A stretch of 36,640 nucleotides of DNA from Bacillota bacterium (GTDB taxonomy: Bacteria; Bacillota; Clostridia; Clostridiales; Caloramatoraceae), in the NCBI GenBank assembly GCA_023415335.1, contig JAEZLD010000002.1, forward strand, positions 1-36,640, given 5' to 3'. Under the pieces are notes generated by a model. That model had not been told where the DNA came from and searched no databases. It saw nothing but the letters and a program-made list of their open reading frames with translations. A program made the translations under genes and the position numbers. How positions within the stretch are numbered: the first letter of the stretch is position 1; the number at the start of each line of letters is the position of its first letter. Positions 1 through 7,526 of the stretch are shown piece after piece.

Positions 1-282
1 CCTGACAGGGTGTATGCCTGGGCTGTGGATGGGTGCCCTGAGCTTTCAGCCTATATACGGGTAAAGAATGGTAACACCAAAGCCTGCCGCGGCCAGTATA
101 CCCGCTCTAAGCCCTTCTTCACCATGCGCTTTGACTCTACCACCAGCGCCTTAGGCATACTTCTAAGCAAGGACGAAATGCTTAAGTCCACCGCAGAGGG
201 TAAGCTTATAATGGAAGGTGCCCCGGAGTTTGGAGCACAGCTGGGTGAATATATGCTGCTGGTAGGAAGCTATGCAAAGTAA
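1..282 (+). CDS. C-terminal fragment of a probable SCP2-like lipid-binding protein
   Basis: The reading frame is open from base 1, so the gene begins outside the window; only about 94 C-terminal residues are visible. The GTG at base 10 is probably an internal Val codon, not a start. The tail (FFTMRFDSTTSALGILL, then GKLIMEGAPEFGAQLGEYM) has the alternating strand/helix pattern and the final GKL-x-x-EGxPEF segment seen at the end of SCP2 sterol-carrier folds. That assignment is by eye and rests on a fragment. Its stop overlaps the start of the TetR gene by 11 bases, so the two are translationally coupled and the regulator may control this gene. No signal peptide can be judged because the N terminus is missing. 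Confidence 0.5.
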   Translation, partial: PDRVYAWAVDGCPELSAYIRVKNGNTKACRGQYTRSKPFFTMRFDSTTSALGILLSKDEMLKSTAEGKLIMEGAPEFGAQLGEYMLLVGSYAK

Positions 283-976
283 TATGGCCGCTGCATCTAA
301 GCTGCAGCCCCCAAAACGAAAGGGAGTGTTCTACAAAAGCACCTTTGAAAACATATCTGAAGAAAGGCGGCAGAGGATATTTTCAGTCGCTGTATCAGAA
401 TTTGCAGCCAGTGGCTATAGCGCTGCAAACATAAATGTGATTGCTAAAAAAGCAGGCATAAGCATAGGTTCCATGTATAGTTACTTTGAATCCAAGGAGA
501 CATTATTTCTTGCCATAGTAGACAATGGCTTTCATATATTAGAAAAGCTTATTAATGATATAGCTAATGAGGTCACCTCTGCGGAGGAAGCCTTCCGCCA
601 AATGCTTGTTGCTGCCAGAGATTATGCCATAAGCTATCCCGAATACAACCAGATTTATCTTGACTTTACATCCCAAGGGCTCTCCCACATCTCCAGCAAG
701 CTTTCACATACAATTGAAACCATCACAGCCCAGTTTTATCAGGATGTAATACGCAGGGACAAGGAAAAGGGGCTACTTCCACAGGAGATAGATGAACATA
801 TGCTATCATTCCTTATGGATAACCTCATTATAACCTTCCAGTTTTCATTTACCTCTGACTACTATAGGGAACGCATGAGGATATTCCTGGGAGAGGACCT
901 GTCAGGAAAGGACGAGGATATCATTAACGGCATAGTGGAGCTTATAAAGCCGATGCTTTTTCCCATAAGGGAATAA
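272..976 (+). CDS. TetR/AcrR family transcriptional regulator
   Basis: A 234-residue protein with an N-terminal TetR helix-turn-helix at about residues 32-82. The stretch NINVIAKKAGISIGSMYSYF, followed by ESKETLFLAIV, is the diagnostic TetR_N pattern. The remainder (about 90-234) is the all-helical ligand-binding and dimerisation region, which gives no clue to the effector. The ATG at 272 follows AGGAAG and overlaps the upstream SCP2-like gene by 11 bases; an alternative ATG lies at 284. The ceramidase homologue follows after 50 bases in the same direction, so regulator, SCP2-like protein and ceramidase homologue may form one lipid-responsive unit. The target and inducer are inference; the family assignment is firm. 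Confidence 0.88.
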   Translation: MQSNMAAASKLQPPKRKGVFYKSTFENISEERRQRIFSVAVSEFAASGYSAANINVIAKKAGISIGSMYSYFESKETLFLAIVDNGFHILEKLINDIANEVTSAEEAFRQMLVAARDYAISYPEYNQIYLDFTSQGLSHISSKLSHTIETITAQFYQDVIRRDKEKGLLPQEIDEHMLSFLMDNLIITFQFSFTSDYYRERMRIFLGEDLSGKDEDIINGIVELIKPMLFPIRE

Positions 977-1026
977 CATTGCATATATAATATCCAGGAG
1001 GTGTATTAATAACGAAACACAGCCAT

Positions 1027-2652
1027 ATGAGGCTGAAATTTCTATGTTTACTGCTTACCGTTTCCATGGTTCTAACTATGGTACCAAGTGTTAATGCAGC
1101 CACCAAAGCTTCAAGTACCTTAGATGATGGCCAGTACCTTATAGGTGCAGGTATGTATGACATTACAGGCCCTGCTGCAGAGCTTATAATGGAGGGCTAT
1201 GCCAAATCCGACCAGATTGCATCTGGAATACGCCAGAGGCTCCGTTCCAGGGCCTTCATTGTTCAAGACTCCGCCGGCAGCAGTGCTGTTTTCGTAAGTG
1301 CAGATATTGCACTTATGTTCGGAGGAATAAAAGAGGGCATAATTAAGAAGCTGGCGGAAAACGGCTATGGAAACAAATACACCGCAGAAAATGTAATGTT
1401 AAGCTCCATACACACCCATGCAAGCCTTTCAGTCTGTTCCTACTATGCAATGTATAACATATCTGCCAAAGGCTTTAACCGACAGAATTATAACGCTATT
1501 GTTAACGGCATATACATGTCCATAGTAAATGCCCATAACAACCTTGAGCCAGGCTATATAGAAATCAACCAGGGAGAGCTTGAGGGGGTGTCTGTAAACC
1601 GCTCAAAGGTGCCTTATAACAACAACCCTGAGGAGGAAAGGAACAGGTATTCCTCTGATGTGGACAAAACCATGACTCTGCTGAACTTCAGAGCCTCAGA
1701 TGGCACTCTGCTGGGCGTTGTAAACTGGTTTGCGCTTCACAGCACCTCCATGAACCACCACAACAGTCTGGTATGCGGGGATAACAAGGGCTATGCCTCC
1801 TATCTGTTTGAAAAGGACATGGGCTCTGATTACCTAAATAACAGCACCTTTGTAGCAGCCTTTGCCCAGAGCAATGCAGGAGATGTATCCCCTAACATTA
1901 ACTATGAAACCCTTGGAAATGAAAATGGATATTATGGTCTAGATGACCTGAAAAACACTGAATACGAAGGTGAGAACCAGTATCTTAAGGCAAAAGAGCT
2001 AAGCAGCACTGCAACAGTCAGACTCACAGGCTCTGTGGACTGCAGGCACACAAATGTTGATATGCAGAATGTAATAATCTCTGAGGAGTATAACATGCAG
2101 CATTACGAAGGTGCCTCAACTCTATATGGAAAGTGGACCTTAGACGCCTACAGACAGGAGTTTAACAAGCTGGCACAGGCACTGGCAGATGGAGCTGCAG
2201 TCGCGGAAGGTCCATCAACAAGGGACCTGAGTGATGACCAGGTAACCTTCGTAACAGAGGTTGTCTTAGATAATGTTCCCCTTGGAAAGAAGTTTGGAGA
2301 CGTAGTAACCAACACCGCCTCCAGCTATAACAGAGGGGACACAGCCTCTGCAACTTTCTGGGGAGGCCACCCTAAAAACGACCTTAAGACCCAATCCTCA
2401 TACCTGGAAATACAGAGAAAAACAGGCTCCACTTGGACTACCGTGTATTATGACTGGGATTGGTGTACCACCTTCAATTGGACCCGTATAAGCACCCTTC
2501 TTGGCACCTCACAGGTTACAATAACCTGGGATATACCAGAGGATGCGCCCTCTGGCACCTACAGGATTAAATATAATGGTGCCGATAAGAGCGGCTGGAC
2601 AGGCAAAATACGTCAGCATACTGGCTACAGCTGGGAATTTACAGTAGAATAA
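1027..2652 (+). CDS. secreted neutral/alkaline ceramidase homologue with internal in-frame gap
   Basis: A 541-residue protein with a signal peptide (hydrophobic residues 5-20, likely cleavage after VNA at 25). The start of the neutral ceramidase domain is clear: GAGMYDITGPAAE (40-52), RLRSRAFIV (71-79), an HTH zinc motif (H129, H131), NRS, DVDKTMTLLNF, the zinc His in WFALHSTSMN (H238), GDNKGYASYLFE, and NAGDVSPN with nucleophile-type Ser288. After CRHTNVDMQNV (about residue 349) the sequence jumps to EEYNMQHYEGASTLYGKWTL, normally found some 170-200 residues later. The C-terminal Ig-like domain (about 406-541) looks intact. The missing segment supplies the Glu, and possibly the Tyr, zinc ligand in the Pseudomonas aeruginosa enzyme, so activity is doubtful. 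HTH is followed by ASLSVC, not the usual SGPGG. The ATG at 1027 lies 25 bases after the AGGAGG at 996-1001, an unusually long spacing. Confidence 0.85.
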   Translation: MRLKFLCLLLTVSMVLTMVPSVNAATKASSTLDDGQYLIGAGMYDITGPAAELIMEGYAKSDQIASGIRQRLRSRAFIVQDSAGSSAVFVSADIALMFGGIKEGIIKKLAENGYGNKYTAENVMLSSIHTHASLSVCSYYAMYNISAKGFNRQNYNAIVNGIYMSIVNAHNNLEPGYIEINQGELEGVSVNRSKVPYNNNPEEERNRYSSDVDKTMTLLNFRASDGTLLGVVNWFALHSTSMNHHNSLVCGDNKGYASYLFEKDMGSDYLNNSTFVAAFAQSNAGDVSPNINYETLGNENGYYGLDDLKNTEYEGENQYLKAKELSSTATVRLTGSVDCRHTNVDMQNVIISEEYNMQHYEGASTLYGKWTLDAYRQEFNKLAQALADGAAVAEGPSTRDLSDDQVTFVTEVVLDNVPLGKKFGDVVTNTASSYNRGDTASATFWGGHPKNDLKTQSSYLEIQRKTGSTWTTVYYDWDWCTTFNWTRISTLLGTSQVTITWDIPEDAPSGTYRIKYNGADKSGWTGKIRQHTGYSWEFTVE

Positions 2653-2675
2653 CCATCTGTTATTATAAATTCATA

Positions 2676-2724
2676 AAATACAAGGCTGAGCTCTAAATAA
2701 ACCCCCCCAGCCTTGTATTTTTTT
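2676..2724. terminator. bidirectional intrinsic terminator after the ceramidase homologue
   Basis: A 13-bp stem (2676-2688 with 2708-2720, core ACAAGGCTG/CAGCCTTGT) is followed by a T tract on the plus strand. On the minus strand the pairing ends in TTT. It sits between two convergent genes and probably ends both transcripts. The loop carries a run of seven C. Confidence 0.85.
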
Positions 2725-2754
2725 AAGTTCAGAATGCATCATTATGTAAACTTT

Positions 2755-4452
2755 CTATTTCCCTACATAATATCTTGGATACCACCTTGAAAACCACCTG
2801 GTAAACATACCCATCAATACTGGCAGTACGGAATTTATAGCACCTGCATACTGAGATATGGAGCCTTGTAAAAGAAAGTATGTCCAAATTGGTGTCAGCA
2901 GATACAGCACTCCCCAAGCCATTGTCAATATTCGATTAGTATGTATAAAGAGCGTATTATCCCATGCCCGTTCACCGTCATACTCATTCATAGAGTAATA
3001 TGCCGTTAGTGGAAGCCTTAAAAAGCCTGTAATTGTCCACATTAAACCAAATAGCCCATATGAAGCGGGGATCAAAACAACCACAGGAAGCCATTGTAAA
3101 ATCGCTACCAAACTAACCAATGCCACTGCAAAAACACTGATATACTCAAATATCGTGGCTCTCCATTTCAAAAAAGCAAAAGGCAAAGCTGCACACACCA
3201 TAATTCCTGCTATACCACCTGCCATAGAGTTTATGGGCAATAACACCCAAATAATAATCCAGGGATACAGCATTAAAGACATCTTTGTTTTTTCAGTTTT
3301 ATTTCTCCATAATAGTACTGCTGTATTGTTGCCTTCATCCACTGCCTGCTCTTGCACACTAGCAGCATGCTGTATATACTCGTCATCGTCATCAAAGGAA
3401 TCTCCAAAATAGGTGTCCCAATTTAGCATCATATCAAAGTCTCCAAGCACCTTGTATTTCTTTTCAAACAATGCCTGCTGGCCAGAAATTTTACCCTCTG
3501 CAATATCAACCCATAGAGTAAAGGGTGTCTCAATCCGAGTGGTATACTGTCTAAAATTCTCCGTCAGCACCTTCTGGCCCTTATCCTGCATAAGAATTTG
3601 ATAGGTTTTATCTACATCTGTATAATAGAATTCCAGCACTTTATCCTGACCCTTCCAGGACTTTTTATTATATAATGCAGCCATCTGCTTAGTAAATCCC
3701 AAAGATGCATCTGCCTTTACATTTTGCTCCTTAGAAGAGCCTGCTGCATAATCACCCCCAGCTTCTACACCCCAACTGGCGTTTGCCATCTGTTCAAACA
3801 CATCCCTGGGATATAACAGCTCCTCCAAGTGTGCTCTGGTATCTGAAGAAATATCCCCGTTTCTAAATTGCTGACCTGCCTTTTTAACATACTCCAGATA
3901 CTGTCCAGTACGTTTACTGAGTGCTGGTACTGTAAACAGTTCTCCCTGTCCGCAGTATATGCTGGTAAAGCCACTCTTGCCAAACATTCTGCTAAATTGG
4001 GCATCTACGGATTGATAATTGCCTTTGGCGGTATAAAATCCACAGGTAGAAATACAAACGTACCTCTTACCGCTCAAATCGTACCGACTTGGGTGTCCAC
4101 CGCTTTCAGCCTCCTTCATCATAAAGGGCAGATTCATTGGCAGCATCCGGTCCATTAGCGCCTTCAATCTGGAAGGGAGGCTGAAATAGTACAAAGGAAA
4201 GCTCCACACAATTATATCAGCCCACAAAATATGCTCTATTACCTCTGGCATATCATCCGAAATGCAGCACTTACCGGGTGTAGATTCCCAGCAGGTAAAG
4301 CATCCCCTGCAATCTTTAATATTCATATTATAAACCGGCAGCTCCTTAAGACAATCCGCCTCCTGCATGAAGCCCTGGCAAAATGCCCTTGAAAGCAGGA
4401 GGGTATTGCTCCTGTCTCCCTTAGGGCTTCCATTAATCAGCAGTACGTTCAT
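2755..4452 (-). CDS. flavodoxin-fold NAD(P)H oxidoreductase fused to SCP2-like and membrane domains
   Basis: A 565-residue protein with three visible parts. Residues 1-200 are a flavodoxin-like NADPH-dependent FMN reductase domain: NVLLINGSPKGDRSNT for the FMN phosphate loop, CRGCFTCW (C48, C51, C54), and WADIIVWSFPLYYFSLPSRLKALMDR. Residues about 252-350 look like an SCP2 sterol-carrier domain (hydrophobic strand, TPFTLWVDIAEGKISGQQAL, KYKVLGDFDMML). Residues about 390-565 hold four to five hydrophobic segments, so the protein is probably membrane-anchored by its C terminus. The ATG at 4452 overlaps the end of padR by 20 bases, implying one transcript and coupling. PadR neighbours often repress stress or efflux functions, so a role in redox chemistry of lipophilic compounds is possible, but the substrate is unknown. 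Confidence 0.75.
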   Translation of the reverse strand: MNVLLINGSPKGDRSNTLLLSRAFCQGFMQEADCLKELPVYNMNIKDCRGCFTCWESTPGKCCISDDMPEVIEHILWADIIVWSFPLYYFSLPSRLKALMDRMLPMNLPFMMKEAESGGHPSRYDLSGKRYVCISTCGFYTAKGNYQSVDAQFSRMFGKSGFTSIYCGQGELFTVPALSKRTGQYLEYVKKAGQQFRNGDISSDTRAHLEELLYPRDVFEQMANASWGVEAGGDYAAGSSKEQNVKADASLGFTKQMAALYNKKSWKGQDKVLEFYYTDVDKTYQILMQDKGQKVLTENFRQYTTRIETPFTLWVDIAEGKISGQQALFEKKYKVLGDFDMMLNWDTYFGDSFDDDDEYIQHAASVQEQAVDEGNNTAVLLWRNKTEKTKMSLMLYPWIIIWVLLPINSMAGGIAGIMVCAALPFAFLKWRATIFEYISVFAVALVSLVAILQWLPVVVLIPASYGLFGLMWTITGFLRLPLTAYYSMNEYDGERAWDNTLFIHTNRILTMAWGVLYLLTPIWTYFLLQGSISQYAGAINSVLPVLMGMFTRWFSRWYPRYYVGK

Positions 4453-4996
4453 CTGAATTCACCAGCCTTTCTATACAGCCTTTTGCCCACTGTATACACA
4501 TCTGAATATACTGATAACCAAAGTCCACAGTAAATTGCCAGTACATAGCATCACGTGGCAGGGTGTACTCCTGATACTTTTGGATTGTCTGAGGTATATC
4601 TTTCATGCTGTCCAGATAATTTTCACAATCTTTTATAAATTTCTCCAGCATCTCCTTGCTCTTCTGGGGCGGCATATTGGCCGAGAAAAATAGCTTCACC
4701 AAAAATGGCTCCTTCATACCCTTAGTAAAGTCAGGATTCTCTTCCGCCAGCCATCGCAGCAGCTCCTTTCTTCCATCTTCAGTTATAGAATATAACTTCT
4801 TGTTAGGATGGCCCGTCTGAGTCACATATTCCCAAGTGACATATCTACTTTTCTCCAGCTTATTCAACTCCAGATAAATATGGCTATTTTGTGCATACCA
4901 AAAAAATCCTACTGAAGAATCAAATGTCTTTGCCAAATCATAGCCAGTCATTTTACCATAATTTAAAAATCCCAGTATTCCGTGCGGGAGTGACAT
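4433..4996 (-). CDS. PadR family transcriptional regulator
   Basis: A 187-residue protein with the N-terminal PadR winged helix (LPHGILGFLNYGKMTGYDLAKTF, later SHIYLELNKLEKSRYV, then the wing TGHPNKKLYSITEDGRKELLRWL) and the C-terminal PadR helical dimerisation region (about 95-180). The ATG follows GGAAAGGAAGC. It is the first gene of a two-gene minus-strand operon with the flavodoxin fusion. The promoter directly upstream is embedded in tandem AT-rich palindromic repeats, the expected arrangement for an autorepressor. The inducer is not evident. Confidence 0.9.
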   Translation of the reverse strand: MSLPHGILGFLNYGKMTGYDLAKTFDSSVGFFWYAQNSHIYLELNKLEKSRYVTWEYVTQTGHPNKKLYSITEDGRKELLRWLAEENPDFTKGMKEPFLVKLFFSANMPPQKSKEMLEKFIKDCENYLDSMKDIPQTIQKYQEYTLPRDAMYWQFTVDFGYQYIQMCIQWAKGCIERLVNSDERTAD

Positions 4997-5023
4997 ATTT
5001 GTGCTTCCTTTCCATAATTTAAT

Positions 5024-5063
5024 AGTATAATATTATACTATTATAATATTATACTATTGTCAA
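5024..5063 (-). promoter_or_regulatory. padR promoter with tandem palindromic operator-like repeats
   Basis: On the minus strand a perfect TTGACA (plus 5058-5063) is followed after 17 bases by TAGTAT (5035-5040), a plausible -10. The spacer and -10 lie inside two copies of TATAATATTATACTATT (5026-5042 and 5042-5058, period 16). The first copy lies in a perfect 16-bp palindrome, AGTATAATATTATACT (5024-5039). A repressor bound here would block RNA polymerase; PadR itself is the obvious candidate (inference). Confidence 0.65.
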
Positions 5064-5116
5064 CTATAATTTAATTATCAGAACATCTAAAAATATGATC
5101 GCATGTTCAAACCATA

Positions 5117-5156
5117 TAAAAAGGAACCCATGCCCTATTTCTAAAGCATGCGTTCC
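5117..5156 (-). terminator. intrinsic terminator of walJ
   Basis: Arms GGAACCCATGC (5123-5133) and GCATGCGTTCC (5146-5156) pair with one mismatch. Read on the minus strand, the stem is followed by TTTTTATAT (plus 5115-5122). It lies about 50 bases after the walJ stop, behind a purine-rich stretch (5157-5206) resembling those after purA and aroB. Confidence 0.85.
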
Positions 5157-5206
5157 TACCTTTTCTCTTCACTTTTCACTACTCTCTCTTCTCTTGTCTT
5201 ATGTTC

Positions 5207-5995
5207 CTATATTCTCTGCATCCGTCCTACTTTATCCCTATGGGCAATGCCTACATCCAGGTCCCTGCCGTCCTGTATGCCGTTCATCTCTAGTACAGAA
5301 AGAACTGTCCTCAGTGCCAGTTCAGGATAGTTGTTGGTATGGCTTAGATGTCCCAGCATAACCTTCTTTATTTTACTATTGAATATCTCACAAATAAGCT
5401 TGCCTGCATTTTCGTTTGAAAGATGTCCCTCATTGCTTAGTATCCTAAGCTTAAGGTTATATGGGTATGGCCCTACCTTAAGCATCTCCACATCATGGTT
5501 GGATTCCAGCAGTATAAGGTCAGAATCACATATGCTCTTCTTTACAGTATCCGTTATGTGTCCAATATCCGTAGCAATGGATACCTTGGATTTACCCTGT
5601 ATTATGCTGTAGCCACAAGGCTGTGCCGCATCATGAGGTATCTCGTAGGGCACAACCGTCATGTCCCTTATCTCAAAGGGCTCGTAGTTAGAAAATGCCT
5701 TAATGTTCTCAGGTTTAATAGGCCCAATAAACCGCTCCATAGCCTCCCAGGTTCCATCACTTGCATATATGGGGAGGTTGAACCGTCTGGATAAAATTCC
5801 TGCGGCCTTTATGTGGTCGCTGTGCTCATGGGTTATAAGTATTGCATCTATTGTATCGGGGGCAATGCCTGCCTCCTTCATTCCATCCTGTATTCTTTTT
5901 CCCGTGAGACCTGCATCAACCAGAATTCTGGTTTCCTCAGAGCCCACATAAAGGCAGTTTCCACTGCTGCCACTATATATGGAGCAAAATTCCAT
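5207..5995 (-). CDS. walJ: MBL-fold metallohydrolase, WalJ/YycJ (VicX) type
   Basis: A 262-residue metallo-beta-lactamase-fold protein. It opens with FCSIYSGSSGNCLYVG, typical of YycJ/WalJ, and carries the metal motif THEHSDH (H56, H58, D60, H61); further metal ligands are likely in IPHDAAQPCGY, ATDIGH and LGHLSHTNN. WalJ belongs to the walRK neighbourhood in many Firmicutes and is linked to cell-wall and DNA-repair coordination, but no walRK genes are present here. It follows murA on the same strand, separated by a terminator-like hairpin, so it may be expressed by read-through. The ribosome binding site AAAGGAG is 7 bases before the ATG. Confidence 0.9.
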   Translation of the reverse strand: MEFCSIYSGSSGNCLYVGSEETRILVDAGLTGKRIQDGMKEAGIAPDTIDAILITHEHSDHIKAAGILSRRFNLPIYASDGTWEAMERFIGPIKPENIKAFSNYEPFEIRDMTVVPYEIPHDAAQPCGYSIIQGKSKVSIATDIGHITDTVKKSICDSDLILLESNHDVEMLKVGPYPYNLKLRILSNEGHLSNENAGKLICEIFNSKIKKVMLGHLSHTNNYPELALRTVLSVLEMNGIQDGRDLDVGIAHRDKVGRMQRI

Positions 5996-6015
5996 TATAT
6001 TGTCTCCTTTCTGTT

Positions 6016-6042
6016 AAAAAAGATAGCCGCATACCGGCTATC
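6016..6042 (-). terminator. intrinsic terminator between murA and walJ
   Basis: GATAGCCG (6022-6029) pairs perfectly with CGGCTATC (6035-6042) around a 5-base loop. On the minus strand it is followed by TTTTTT. It lies 12 bases after the murA stop and 20 bases before the walJ start, so it should attenuate walJ transcription. Confidence 0.85.
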
Positions 6043-6054
6043 TTAAAGCTGTAA

Positions 6055-7317
6055 TCAGTCGTCGATTTTTTCTATATCCGCTCCAAGGCTCTTCAGCTTT
6101 TTGTGTATTGTTTCGTAGCCTCTTTCTATATGGTAAATGTCTGAAATAGTGGTGTATCCATCTGCTATAAGTCCTGCAACCACCATTGCAGCACCGCCTC
6201 TCAGGTCAGTTGCAATTACCTTTGCGCCCGTAAGACATTCAACTCCGTCTATAACAGCCATCTTTCCTTCAACCTTGATGTTGGCGCCCATACGCTTAAG
6301 CTCATCCACATACTTAAACCTGGATTCCCAAATGCTTTCTGTAACAATGCTTCTGCCATTAGAGACAGAGAAAAGTACTGTCATAGGCTGCTGCAAGTCT
6401 GTTGGAAAGCCTGGATATGGAAGTGTCTTTACATTGGCTCCAGAGGTTCTGCGATTGCACATTATCCTTATGGAATCCTCACCTTCCTCTACATCCACAC
6501 CCATCTCCAGAAGCTTGGCTGTAATGGACTCTAAATGCTTTGGGATTACATTAAGAAGGGTAACGTCCCCCATTGTAGCTGCTGCAGCCACCATATAGGT
6601 GCCTGCCTCTATCTGGTCTGGTATTACTGAATAAGTGCAGCCCTTAAGGCTCTTAACCCCTGTAATCTTTATAACATCAGTTCCTGCGCCCTTTATCTTG
6701 GCTCCCATTGTATTGAGGAAGTTGGCAACGTCTACCACATGTGGCTCCTTAGCCACGTTCTCAAGCACTGTAAGGCCTTCTGCCTTGCAGGCTGCCAGCA
6801 TAACGTCTATAGTTGCCCCAACGCTTACCACATCAAAGAAAATGTTGGCACCCTTAAGTCCATGCTCTGTATGCATCTTTATTTTTCCATGCTCTATAAC
6901 AACCTTGGCTCCCAGTGCTTCAAATCCTTTTATATGCTGGTCTATAGGTCTTACGCCTAAATCACAGCCTCCAGGAAGCAAAAGCTCTGCCTGGCCAAAA
7001 CGTCCCAACAGGGTTCCCATAAGATAGGATGAGCCTCTCATCTTCCTTACCTCATCCATAAGGCACTTATGACTCTTCATCTCTTCTGGGTATATAGTTA
7101 TCTCAGATGCGTTCTTCTTTTCTATTTTAACGCCTAGTCCTTGAATTATACTTTCAAAACAGGTAATGTCTTCTATACAAGGCAGGTTTTCAATGCAGCA
7201 AACTCCCGTATCTGCAAGCAGTGCTGCTGGAAGAATGGCAACCGCCGCATTCTTTGCTCCACTTATGGACACGCTGCCCTGCAGCCTGTTTCCACCCTTT
7301 ATCAGTAACTTTTCCAT
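6055..7317 (-). CDS. murA: UDP-N-acetylglucosamine 1-carboxyvinyltransferase
   Basis: A 420-residue cytoplasmic enzyme that transfers enolpyruvate from PEP to UDP-GlcNAc, the first committed step of peptidoglycan synthesis. It spans the whole EPT fold: N-terminal GGNRLQGSVSISGAKNAAVA, the active-site loop LLLPGGCDLGVRPIDQH with Cys118 (the fosfomycin-alkylated residue; the resistant Asp form is absent), PYPGFPTDLQQPM, and C-terminal DLRGGAAMVVAGL. The length is normal. Firmicutes often carry two MurA paralogues and this could be either. The ATG follows AGGATGGG. It is divergent from the LysR gene across a 209-base AT-rich spacer. Confidence 0.97.
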   Translation of the reverse strand: MEKLLIKGGNRLQGSVSISGAKNAAVAILPAALLADTGVCCIENLPCIEDITCFESIIQGLGVKIEKKNASEITIYPEEMKSHKCLMDEVRKMRGSSYLMGTLLGRFGQAELLLPGGCDLGVRPIDQHIKGFEALGAKVVIEHGKIKMHTEHGLKGANIFFDVVSVGATIDVMLAACKAEGLTVLENVAKEPHVVDVANFLNTMGAKIKGAGTDVIKITGVKSLKGCTYSVIPDQIEAGTYMVAAAATMGDVTLLNVIPKHLESITAKLLEMGVDVEEGEDSIRIMCNRRTSGANVKTLPYPGFPTDLQQPMTVLFSVSNGRSIVTESIWESRFKYVDELKRMGANIKVEGKMAVIDGVECLTGAKVIATDLRGGAAMVVAGLIADGYTTISDIYHIERGYETIHKKLKSLGADIEKIDD

Positions 7318-7477
7318 CTATGCACCCATCCTTTTATTTGCTTTGTTATATATAAACGAATTTTGTCCACATCATATTCCATTTGTTATTATAACATTAA
7401 ATTCTAAAATGCGAAATATTAGTATTCATATTTTTATTTCCACTTTCTGTAATACCTATTATCCCTTAACAAACCTG

Positions 7478-7506
7478 TTGAATTTTCTTGCCCCATAAGA
7501 GATAAT
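7478..7506 (+). promoter_or_regulatory. putative promoter of the LysR gene in the murA-lysR spacer
   Basis: TTGAAT (7478-7483), a 17-base spacer and GATAAT (7501-7506) lie just before the LysR ribosome binding site. The rest of the 7318-7526 spacer is AT-rich and must also hold the murA promoter; a TATAAT occurs on the minus strand, but I find no convincing -35 for it. Confidence 0.4.
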
Positions 7507-7526
7507 AGATATATTGAGGTGATTAT

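Noticed and set aside
2701..2708. Run of seven C as a possible phase-variation tract.
   Set aside because: It lies in a terminator loop outside any coding frame or promoter, so slippage would have no clear effect.
6137..7027. Long plus-strand ORFs (153 and 130 codons) opposite murA.
   Set aside because: They are low-complexity antisense frames of murA, without ribosome binding sites or family motifs.
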